Origin: Dirofilaria immitis
Lineage: Eukaryota; Nematoda; Chromadorea; Rhabditida; Onchocercidae
DNA: 64,000 bases
Direction: 5' to 3'
Assembly: GCA_024305405.1 (NCBI GenBank)
Contig: JAKNDB010000013.1
Span: 248,001 to 312,000 of the forward strand
The notes under the pieces were generated by a model, which saw only the letters and a list, made by a program, of their open reading frames with translations, was not told the DNA's origin and did no database searches. Shown in pieces: positions 1 to 13,615 of this stretch (position 1 is its first letter; the number at the start of each line of letters is the position of its first letter). Both the position numbers and the translations under genes were made by a program.

Positions 1-2
1 AA

Positions 3-101
3 CGGATCGCTGTTGCTAATCAGATGAAAGCATTCAAAATTTGTTTGCAAAATTTCACAAAAATGTTGGATGAAAAAATTTTGTTAAGAAATAAATGGTA
101 A
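3..101 (+). CDS. Possible 3' terminal exon of a gene entering from the left
   Basis: A reading frame is open from the first bases of the window and stops with TAA at 99-101, giving about 32 codons rich in Lys, Leu and Phe (it includes NQMKAFKICLQNF). The rest of the first 2 kb is full of stops. It could be the last exon of a plus-strand gene whose body lies outside the window, or simply a chance open stretch. I recognise no family. Confidence 0.22.
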   Translation, partial: RIAVANQMKAFKICLQNFTKMLDEKILLRNKW

Positions 102-2074
102 TTATTCGCAAATAATAATTTTATGAGGAATTATTTGCAGACAATTTTACTACGAAGAAAATTCCACAGATTTAAAACAGATATAAAACGAGAATTCTCG
201 CCGATATAATCGGAGCAAAAGTATCACTTCAAGCTAAGCAGTAGTTGAGGATTGCCATAATAAAAACAACCGGTTGTAATCTTAAATAAGATAACAATAG
301 CGAATTTAATTTCGAATAGTCGTTTTGTATACAAAATTTTTGTCGAAACTACGAATCGTTTGTAGAACTTTTTAGCTAACTTTAACATTAAAGTTTATTT
401 TTCGTCTTTGTTTCGGTTTTGAAATTTCTGCAGATATTGTAAGTTTTAAAAACTAAAAAATTTAAATGCCTCTGAAATTGGTAGGGACTTGATGGACGTC
501 ATTTTATCCGCTGAATTCGATTAATTGTATAATAAAATTTATAAATTTCAAGAGAGAAAATTAATAAATTTCTAAATCCTCTAGTATATTGAGTAGAAAT
601 TGGACTTGTAAAATTATTCACGATTGGCAAACAGGAAAAAACATAGCTCAACTAGGCTAGTAAATGCATAATGTTGGATTGATAATTTCAAGAGACTGCC
701 TTTCATTAGCAGCACTCTTTCCTTTTAACTATGCTTTCTTAAGTTTTTCTGCTGCAAGACTAAGGAATTTGTTGATTTGAATGAATAATAATGAAATAAT
801 CAGTTTCCAATTCCGGCAATTTGAAGTCTCAAATTATGTTGCGGTAAAATTATTTAATTTTCTTATTAATTAATAGTTTTTTTTCAAAAATTTCGAAATT
901 AATTAAAAATAAGATTTTCTTTAAATCAATGTTGTGTTTTTGATCAGAAACTTTCTTTAAATTATAAATGATCGATAAGGGATGTTAAGTATGCAGTAGG
1001 ATTATTAGTTAATAGTATTTTCAAGTATCATCTTGTGAAATTTTTTTGCAAAATATCTTTATATAATTTAATTCAAGAACTCTGTACCTTAATCATCAAT
1101 TATTGATAGGTATTAATGATAGATCAATTGAAAGTATGATAAGGAATTAAATCGAACTTAGAGAAATTGAACTAAAAAAAAGAGAAGGTATGAAGGCGAG
1201 ATTTTCAATAATACTTCTGCTCATCAACATCAATTTCTTTTTTTTTCAAATTGCTCATCTTATAAGTTCGATGTTTGATTTCTAAAGAATACTAGTATTT
1301 ACAGTTTCTTGCAAATGATAATAGTAACTGTAATAACAATAATGATATACCACTACTAGTAGTAGTAATGGTAATAATAATAACAGCAATATTAATAACA
1401 TTAATGAAAAAATAACGATAGTAACAATAGTAGTGTTAATACGATAATAGTAATAATAATAGTATCAGTAGTGATAATAATGATAATAGTCGTTATTATT
1501 TCAAAATTTGGCGAAATGAGAAGCAAACAAGTTAGTTGTATACGATAATCTTGTGGATATTTTCAACGGGGAATAAATTTGTATACATTACATATAATAA
1601 TAATTGAATTATTTGAAGAATCTAGTAAGCGTTGCTATATTCGTGAATCATTTTTCAAGTATTAAGCAAAAAAAATGTGATTCTACGCAGTGAATTGACT
1701 AAATTTTATTATCATTCAATTGTAAATGCAAAAAAAAAAATAAACTGTTGATAAATTAGAAATTATATAAAATGGATAATAAGTAATGATAAAAAGATGC
1801 AATTAATTAAGAATAAATAAAGTAAGTGACTGAATAAACTGGCAATAAAAATAATAAAACAATATCAACAACATCATCATCATATTATCACTATGTTATC
1901 ACTATATCATCATCATCATTATCATCATATCATCATTATCATCATGTTGTCAACATAATTACCATATGTTTTTTCAGTACTATTCTTATTTCAAAAATTA
2001 TATATAGCTTAAATTCATTTTTATTTCAAATTTTCTTTTTTTTTAAAACGATTCTCAACATTTTGCTTGATTTT
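102..2074. other. Intergenic DNA with trinucleotide-rich stretches
   Basis: No coding signal is visible. Positions 1320-1500 are an impure TAA/AATAG trinucleotide tract, and 1865-1945 is rich in ATCATC. The right end is the 3' flank of the minus-strand kinase gene. Confidence 0.6.
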
Positions 2075-5000
2075 CTAGCCACAACATTTTGCTTGATTTT
2101 CTAGCCATTTATGCTTTCGTATTTCTTCGAGAGTGGCTCGTTCCTCTACTTCCACATTTAGAATTTTCATTAAAAGATCTATAAAAAATATTTTCAAATC
2201 ATAAATGGACTACTTAATTCTAATTAAATTAATTTTTCTTATTCATTACTAGAATAAATAATTCGCAAATTAATTTAGCGAAGTGAAAACTTTTGCTTCA
2301 GTTATAATCGGTTGATATAAAAATTGAAATTTTGACGTACATTTTTTTTCTACAATGATTTGAATTAAATAATATAAATTGCCGATATTCTTTGAATAAA
2401 TTACTTTTTTCAATTTCGAACTAAATAAGTTTTAACGTTGTAAGATTTAACAAGCAAACATTTTAAATTAATATTAAAAATTTTTGCAATAATTAATTGT
2501 ATAATTATTGCATATACATTTATGATTGTTAATTTTCATCTGAAATATATTCATTAATTCGTATCTGAAATATATTCATTAATTCTTATCTGAAATGTAT
2601 TTCATTAATTCTTATGTGAAATGTATTCATTAATTCTTACCTGAAATACATTCACAATATTGTGGAAAAAGTGATAGTACACTTTTATCATGCATTGTCG
2701 ACCATTTTCGATAGGTAGCATCTTTTCTTCTGCAAAAATAACTTCCTCTTTTTTTGAAAGGAAAAAAATTTAATATAACTTTGAAAAAATTTGTAAAAAA
2801 AATTATAAAAAATATAAATGCATTGTTATTCGTTTCTTTCGTTTTTTTCGAACCTATAAAGGTAAGTTTTTTTTAAACCTATAAAGGTAAGTTTTTTTAA
2901 ACCTATAAAGGTAAGTTTTTTTAAACCTATAAAGGTAAGTTTTTTTAAACCTATAAAGGTAAATTTTTTTAAAATATTTGAATATGAAAATAATTGAAAA
3001 TGAAAAGAGAAATAAATTTACCTCTTAGCAATTTTCCATGGGAAATGTTGCTGTAATAAAAAATACAAAAAATACCACATGCCCAAATATCTGCATAATT
3101 TGGCCTATATAGTAATAATAATTATTATTATTTAATATGTGAGAATTGATAAAATTTAATAAATTAAATGTGAATTTTTAATAATCCTAATATGAAATTT
3201 TCAATTCTCATAAAAAATCTTTTTCATATGTTTTGATATATTGAAAATTTTCATTTTGCAAAAGCATTAAATTAATAATTTACATGTACCGATATCGTTT
3301 TGTAAATGTTTCAGGTGCAGCATATGATTCGGTGAAATATATCGGGTAAGGAATTTTAAGATTGGGTACGAAATATCTGGCTTCATCAAAATCTGTTAAT
3401 TTTACAATTCCTAAATAAATTTGATTTATTTTAATTAATCAATTAATTAAGCAATCTAAGTAACCAATTAATTATGATAATTTAAGCAGAAATTTCTTCT
3501 CCGATCAATTTGATAAATAATTTAAAATATATATAATATCATTTTTAATATGATATGATATGATATAATCAGTTTATCGATATCAAACTAAGCAATTGTA
3601 ATATTATTTGTATAAAAATATTTCAAATTATTATTTTAAAATTTCAGAATTACAAATTATACCATTTCGTGTGATAAGACAATTTTCAAGTTTAATATCC
3701 ATATGAGCAATTTTTAAACTATGAATATGTTCTACAGCATTTAATAGATCGATAAAAACGAATATGCTCTTTCAACTTCCAATAATTGATTTTCTACAAT
3801 TAAAAATATAATGTATATATATATATTAAAATATAAAAATTAAATTCGAAACAGAATAAATTATTATTTCTCTCAAAAATAGGAATTATTTTTAAAATTT
3901 AATTATAATTAATATATTTCTTACGTTTGATATAATTTCGATTTATATAATCAAAAAGATTGCCACCATCGACATATTCCATAAATTGCTCCCAACATAA
4001 GCCTACCTGACGAAAACCAATTAATGCGGTAATATTTGGATGTACACCGATTAATTTCATCATTTCCATATCCTAAAATATCTTATGCTTTAATATTAAA
4101 AACGAGAAAAAGAAAAAAACTATAAAAGCAATTAGGAATTTAATAAACTAAATCGTTTTAAATTCGGTTTATTGATTAATAATTAATTATTAAATTTTGA
4201 AATTATCAAATAAAATTTTAAGAATCATTCATTTCAAAAAAAAAAGAAAAAAAACGAATAAACAAAATGAATGAATTTTTGCTATTAAATGATTATTATA
4301 TTAAGTATTCAATTACCAGTTCCAATTCTAATTTCATAAAATTAGCAATTTCTTTTTGAACTTCTTCATCTTCTTCATAAACTTTAGTACTTCGATCTTG
4401 TTTACGATTTCTTCGTATTGCAAACATTTCACCACTTCTATTCATCGCTAAATATGTTTTAAAATTTGTTCCTAAAAAAAGAAATGATAAAATGATAAAA
4501 TATATTTTGCAAAAAAAAATTACATATTTTATAAAAAAAAATGAAAATTATCAAAAGACAATTATCATTCCGAAATTTTTAACAAATCATTTTTTCATAT
4601 AATAAAATTCATAACTTAATTATGATATAATTTTAACTTAAAAGAAAAGTTTTGCTTTCAAAACATTAAAAAGAAATTTTGTATTCCATAATTTATTAGA
4701 AATGGAAATATTAATAGGATAATATGAAACTTATTAGAAATAGAAATATTAATAGGATAACACATGAAATTTATTGGAAATGGAAATATTAATAGGATAA
4801 TACGAAACTTATTGGAAATGGAAATATTGATAGGATAATATGAAACTTATTAGAAATAGAAATATTAATAGGATAACACAGAAATTTATTGGAAATGGAA
4901 ATATTAATAGGATAATACAGAAACTTATTGGAAATGGAAATATTAATAGGATAATACGAAATTTATTAGAAATAGAAATATTAATAGGATAACACGAAAT

Positions 5001-5925
5001 TTATTGGAAATGGAAATATTAATAGGATAATACGAAACTTATTGGAAATGGAAATATTGATAGGATAATATGAAACTTATTAGAAATAGAAATATTAATA
5101 GGATAACACGAAATTTATTGGAAATGGAAATATTAATAGGATAATACGAAACTTATTGGAAATGGAAATATTAATAGGATAATACGAAATTTATTAGAAA
5201 TAGAAATATTAATAGGATAACACGAAATTTATTGGAAATGGAAATATTAATAGGATAATACGAAACTTATTGGAAATGGAAATATTGATAGGATAATATG
5301 AAACTTATTAGAAATGGAAATATTAATAGAATATCAGTTATTTCAATTCATAATTAATTCTTATTCATTTATTTTAAATAAATTAAAGTTTTGTTTTTGG
5401 CAAAATACAAAAAAAAATTGGCAATAATTTTTGTATCTTTACTCGACACCATATTGATATCATATTTATCACTGATAATAAAACCTCAATATCATATATG
5501 CAATATTGCTTTTATATTTTGTTAAAAATGATTAATATTTGTTTTATTATTAAAGATTAAATATACTATATAAAGCATTACTGTAGATTTAATTACTGTA
5601 GATTCGTTGACTGGTAATAAAAAACGGCTTATAGCAAATAAAGAAAAATAATATAGTTATAAAAGTTATTAAAATATGAAACATTAATGAGAATTCGAAT
5701 TAAACTTAATTTACCTTCTCCAATTGTCTTCTTAATCATCCATTGTTTACCGTATAACTTTGTAGGCATATGACTTTCATCAATTTTGGCATTTATAAAA
5801 TTCAAATCATTTTTGAAATTACCATAACTTTGATCGATTTTGGAATTAATGGGATTATCCGAAATCGAAATATTTTTGATATCGATTATTTCAGTATTAA
5901 GTTCTGAACTTTCTGGTACATTCAT
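2075..5925 (-). CDS. Divergent CHK1-like (CAMK group) protein kinase, 8 exons
   Basis: The exons, read on the minus strand, are 5925-5715, 4471-4317, 4072-3925, 3793-3663, 3410-3290, 3104-3022, 2729-2641 and 2178-2075, giving about 347 residues. After a polar N-terminal tail of about 60 residues comes a full kinase fold: the glycine loop IGEGTNFKTYLA, strand beta-3 FAIRR, the helix-C Glu in VQKEI, a hinge with FMEYVDGGNLFDYI, catalytic loop HMDIKLEN, metal loop LTDFDEA, AAPE, YADIWACG and a final ERATLEEIRKHKWL. The order and the KW-containing exon resemble CHK1. Several invariant positions are changed: beta-3 Lys is Arg, HRD is HMD, DFG is DFD and the third Gly of the loop is lost. Two frame breaks (near 3753-3757 and 2723-2726) are each repaired by one extra base in a T or A run. 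A TTTTAG acceptor just before the ATG allows an upstream exon, so the start is uncertain. Confidence 0.8.
2531..2660 (-). repeat. Tandem array of a duplicated splice donor (about 25 bp x 5)
   Basis: On the minus strand five units follow one another. The first spans the real end of kinase exon 7, TTTCAG followed by GTAAGAATT. The next four repeat the same exon-intron junction, but the donor GT reads AT in each (for example TTTCAGATAAGAATT), and in one TTTCAG also reads TTTCAC. Confidence 0.85.
2850..2970 (+). repeat. 24 bp tandem repeat, 5 copies, inside a kinase intron
   Basis: The unit is AACCTATAAAGGTAAGTTTT plus a few T. It lies in the intron between kinase exons 6 and 7 and carries a perfect donor-like AAAGGTAAGTTT, but on the strand opposite to the gene. 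The last copy reads GGTAAATTT. Confidence 0.85.
4693..5330. repeat. 38 bp minisatellite, about 17 units with higher-order structure
   Basis: The array lies in the first intron of the kinase gene. The unit runs TTATTGGAAATGGAAATATT, then AATAGGATAATACGAAAC. Variants (AGAAATAG...AACACG; ATTGATAGG...ATATG; AATACGAAAT) recur in the order A B C A B B', so the array was enlarged by copying a block of six units of about 228 bp. Confidence 0.9.
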
Positions 5926-8834
<2,909 letters not shown>

Positions 8835-11800
8835 TTATAATTGCATTCGTTGCAATCTATCGATCTCTTTGAATTCTTTAATTGCTTTTTCAATTTCTTC
8901 GATATGTATCGATGGTTCTAAAAAGTTTACTTATCAATTATTATTACAGATACAATTGTTAAATACAAATTTGTAAATTTAAATTATTGAAAATGATCAT
9001 AATAAAATATTATATGCATACCTGAATTTTGTATAGGATTATTCAAAAATTTTTCTTTATTCAACGATGATGATATAGTTTTGAATACGGGCATTCGAGA
9101 AAGTGTTGATAAATTAAGACCCTAAAAATAGCTTATATGTTTAAAAATACAATAGAAAATCTTGAAGAAAATTTAGCTATTATGTTAATTCGAGAATATC
9201 GTATTATAAATTATAAAAAAATTTAAATTAAATATACTTGTGGATGATATTGATTTGTACCATATTTCAATAATGTTCGATCAATTTCTTTTGTTACTTC
9301 ATCTATCCTTAAATATCAAATAAGAATAGTATATGAAATAAGAATTTGGTTTACAATCTTCATCTTTTTGCTACATGTGACCTCTGACCTTTTTCCTTTT
9401 TTTTTAATAAATAAAACCAATTACTTTTTATTGTCTAATTCATCTAGCATTGTAGCAAAATCACATTCTTTTGGCATAATAAGAAACATTGATGTAGCTA
9501 CTGGACTATAGGCCCATGATTTATACAATGATACCAATGGTTTCAACAATACTTCCTAAAAATTCCTTTATTCTATTTCTATCTATCTAACACATCTATC
9601 TAATGATCATTAAATGAGAAATATTGGCCCTAAATAAATATTGGCCTGAGGTATCGTAAACAAAAATATTGATAAATAAATTTTTGCTAGAAAAATAAAT
9701 ATTGGCCTGAGGTATCGTAAACAAAAATATTAATAAATAAATTTTTTCTAGAAAAATAAATATTGGCCCGAAATATCGTAAATAAAAATATTGATAAATA
9801 AATTTTTGCTAGAAAAATAAATATTGGCCTGAAATATCGTAAATAAAAATATTGATAAATAAATTTTTGCTAGAAAAATATTCGGAATCATTTATAATTG
9901 ATTAGATAAAATTAAAATGATAAAAAAAATAATCATCTTATCATTAATCGATAAATTTAATTTCTAGTACATTCAATAATAATTATCCAGTAGTTGATTT
10001 AACTAAATAATTCATTGATGATTTAAAAATTTTTTTTTTTACCAAAAGCATTTCACCACCAATTTCGTCGCATCGTTGATTGTATTCTTGTCGTAAACAT
10101 TGAAGTTGACATGATATTATGCTGAAAGAAACGCATAACGATCATTTCAATATTTTCATTAATACTTTTATATTTTTTTAATTCTAAATTAAATACGGTA
10201 ATTAATTCTTTCATACCGTAGTTAAATTCATATAGTATTATTGTACTAAAAAAAAAGTTAATAAACATACTTGCAAATATCGCTGCTTAATTTATTAAAA
10301 CGTCCTACATTTATTTTACGTGGCATATCAGGTAATATTGGTACCGTAAAAAGTAATGATGAATGAATGTAACCATGTAGAAACATTGCAACTATTTTTT
10401 GAGTTGTTTTACATTTTTCTTGACAATCTACAACAATTTATTTTATTTTCAATTTCTAATTATAATCTAAGAATAATCAAAATAAACAATGAAACAGAAA
10501 TAAAGGATTTTCTTTTATTTAGTAAAAATTTTGCATTATCAATTTGATTTCAAATTTGATTAATATATTTGATTTGTGCTAATAATAAAATACTTACTAT
10601 GAAAAGCTTCAACTGCATTAAGATCCAAACATTCGAAAATATACTTATATACTATAATAAAATGATAAATTTAATACAGTATACAGTTGGATACAGTATA
10701 CGGTAGATATTAAGTAAACGATAAAAGTATAATACGTTATAATAATTAAGATTGTTTTGTTGATTATATCATAATGTTTATATGGTATAGGAAAAAGAAT
10801 GAAAGAAGGTATTTTGTTGTGATTATTTCAAGTATATTTTAATTAAATTATTTCTTAATATATTAGTAATCAAATATTTATAAGATTCTATGAAAGAGTA
10901 ATAACTTAGGTTACCTGAAAATTTTTCTACACAGAAATATTTCAAATTATTTAGTAATGATTCAATTCCTGGATCTTTAGAACATTTTCCAGGTACATGA
11001 CTGGTACATCGTAACATTCCACGTAATCTTCTAAAATGATAGTAAGCATTACAGTAATGTTGTATGCGACAATTTAATAACATTTGTATTACGTCAGATT
11101 TTGAAAGAGGGAAATCAAACGAAGATGATATATAGAAGAATATATATACAAATAAGTAACATATTTACGTACGTAAAACACGTAAAATAAAACATACTCG
11201 CAAATGTTGACAAATCGTTCGAAATGATTGCCTGATACTAATGCTGCTCGTATAGCTAGAATGATTGATTTTGCGCAACCTGAAATTTTTGTAAATAAAT
11301 ATGAATAAAATGTTTGATAAACTTTGAAAATTTTTCATTAAAATGAGCAAAATTCAAAATCCAACAAAATATAACCTACGTAAACAACGTGAAATTTCCG
11401 ACACTATTGAGATTGGCGTTGCCGTGGTGATATTGAAAATTCTTCGCATTTGTTGTATTTCTTGATTTATCCAACTTTTTGATGATCCGTCAATTGTTGC
11501 TATTGTTGTTGGAAGAAAGCGTAATTCTTTCATATCTAAAGCAATAAGTATTTTTGCTCACGCATAAATTTTAGGATTTTGACGTGAAATATTTTGCCAA
11601 ATTTCACGTATAGCGCGCAAATATCAAATGCTAATGGACTGAATAATTGATTAGATAAGATAAGATAAGAAAGTTTGCTGAGAAAATCTGACATATTTTT
11701 AAAGAATACTGAAAATCATTTCAGCTATTTCGTATTACGTATCTTTTTGCGTTATCATTTGACGGATTCACAACATAATCGTATAAATATCATATCATTT

Positions 11801-12069
11801 AAATAAATACCATAATTATTTATTTAATTATTTTGCATCATTCATAAATTGAAAATAAATGTATAAAATTCATATCGCTACACATTAATACTTCACATAT
11901 ATTAGTTATCACTAATTTATCAGATATTATCAAAAAGATATTGATATTATTGTCTTATGAGTTAAAGCTATTGTTTACAAAGAAACTAACCAGAAATGGC
12001 TATTTGATTGAAGAAAATTGAAATAGCAAGTATGATTCGATGCAGCATATTTATATTTGATATTAACAT
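8835..12069 (-). CDS. Secreted Cys-rich protein, CPG4-like, 11 exons
   Basis: The exons, read on the minus strand, are 12069-11991, 11535-11380, 11279-11198, 11030-10915, 10651-10598, 10427-10271, 10121-10043, 9555-9425, 9307-9238, 9121-9022 and 8917-8835. They join in perfect phase to 1107 bases, or 368 residues and a stop. The first exon encodes a signal peptide with the hydrophobic core IILAISIFF. About 14 Cys follow, in groups such as RCLRC, NICERL, LRCTSHVPGKC, DCQEKC, SDICNIISCQLQC and QRCDE. A polar, Cys-free tail ends in IEEIEKAIKEFKEIDRL. The spaced Cys pattern and secretion recall the nematode CPG4 family (chondroitin proteoglycan 4-like proteins of egg and cuticle). That family call is inference; the exon model is firm. 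A methionine eight codons downstream of the chosen start would also give a signal peptide. Confidence 0.72.
9632..9885. repeat. About 62 bp tandem repeat, 4 copies, intronic
   Basis: The unit contains ATAAATATTGGCCTGA and ATATTGATAAATAAATTTTT. It sits in the intron between exons 7 and 8 of the Cys-rich gene; copies differ by a few bases. Confidence 0.85.
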
Positions 12070-13615
12070 TTTGTATTTTCTGCAAAAATCAAAATTTAAA
12101 AGTTAGAATTATCGATCGATTTATCACATTCATTTTTTCGACTATCAATGATAATAACAATTAAACAAAAGTGAAGCAAAGAAGTATATTAAAAAGTTGA
12201 ATGGTAAATAAGAAAGCTAAGCTAAGCCAAATAGTAAATAAAAAAGTTTAACTAAGCAAATAATACAATAAGAAAATATTATTTTAAAGAATCTAAAATG
12301 ATAAGTGCAAATAAGAAAACATAGTTGCTTGCAATAAGCAATAAAATATAGTCTATTAAATTCGGATAGTACAGAATAAAGTGATCTAATCTTGCCGGGT
12401 ATCGAGAAACTTCTTTGCGATCATTGCAATAAATATATCGGAAATGAATTACCTTTATGAATACTTATCATATTCGATGTATTAATTTATCGATTTCCAA
12501 TTTGAGAAAAATTCATCGATTCAGTATGTTATTTCAAGAAAGATAAATATGAATTCTTTTTGTTAATTAAATTAATAACAACCTTTTCGACATCTTATTA
12601 TTATTGCAATATATTTGATAATATCACTGCTGTGATATTAGTTGATAAACTTTGCAATACTTATTCATAATTTTTTAATACATATTAAACTTGATTTACA
12701 GCTGATTGAAAGAAGGATCAAATATATTAAGAATCATTTAAGGTTATTGATCAAAGTATCTTCAATGATATGATATGATGAAAGTTATACTTTCAAAATT
12801 GAATATATTTTGAAATTGGAGAATTGATTTTATTCAAATTAAAATATTTTGATAAGTTTATCCAAAAATTGCAGCATAACTTTACTCATATCTAACTGAA
12901 TTGCCTTATTTGAGATGAATTATCAAAAATATTTCTATCAAACATTTCCGAAAATTGAGAAAAGTAAATTTGACAACAAGATATGATATGTTATGATTAT
13001 AATAATAACAACAGTTGTATGAAAATAGCATTAAATGATGAAAAAATATGTAATGATAAAATTAATGATAAGATAAGCTGATAAAATGATTTGTGACAAG
13101 AAAAAATCTTTTAATCTAATTAAAATTAAATGAAATTTTTAACCAATTAGCAGTATTGGATCAAAAGTTAAATAGATTTTTGAAAATCTATTTGGATATT
13201 AAACGGTGATACCATTCTAAATTACAAAAAAATATTTGCATATTTCTTGAGAAATTTACATCTCCTAAAAAATAACTTATAAATACTTAAACTTCTCGAA
13301 ATAGAATTACTCAGTGTATTATTTGTCGTAAAAATTACGATCACGTATTTCAGTTATTGATTCAAGATTGATTTTATCAATTGTCGATTTGAAAATTAGT
13401 TATTCTGATTACATGATTCAAGATTGATTGTTTTAGTCGTTGAATTGAAATTGGTCTATATCAATCACTTTTTTAACAATGATCTATTAAACATTGTTTC
13501 AAGATTAAGCAATTTCAATTATTTTTTCGAGACTGATTGTTTTAATTATTTATTTAAGATCAATTGCTTTAGTTACGGAGTTGAAATCGATTGTTTCAAT
13601 ATCTCATTTTAATTC
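12070..13615. other. Shared upstream region of two divergent genes
   Basis: This 1.5 kb lies between the start of the minus-strand Cys-rich gene and the start of the plus-strand serpin gene, so it should hold both promoters. It is AT-rich, and positions 13340-13600 contain a loose repetition of phrases like GATTGTTTTA and TTGAAATTG. I can identify no defined promoter motif. Confidence 0.5.

Noticed and set aside
10823..11083. Open frame with CRIQHYCNAYYHF joined to the Cys-rich exon
   Set aside because: The first part is intron: the TTTTAG acceptor at 11031-11036 gives perfect phase with the preceding exon, which the longer reading does not.
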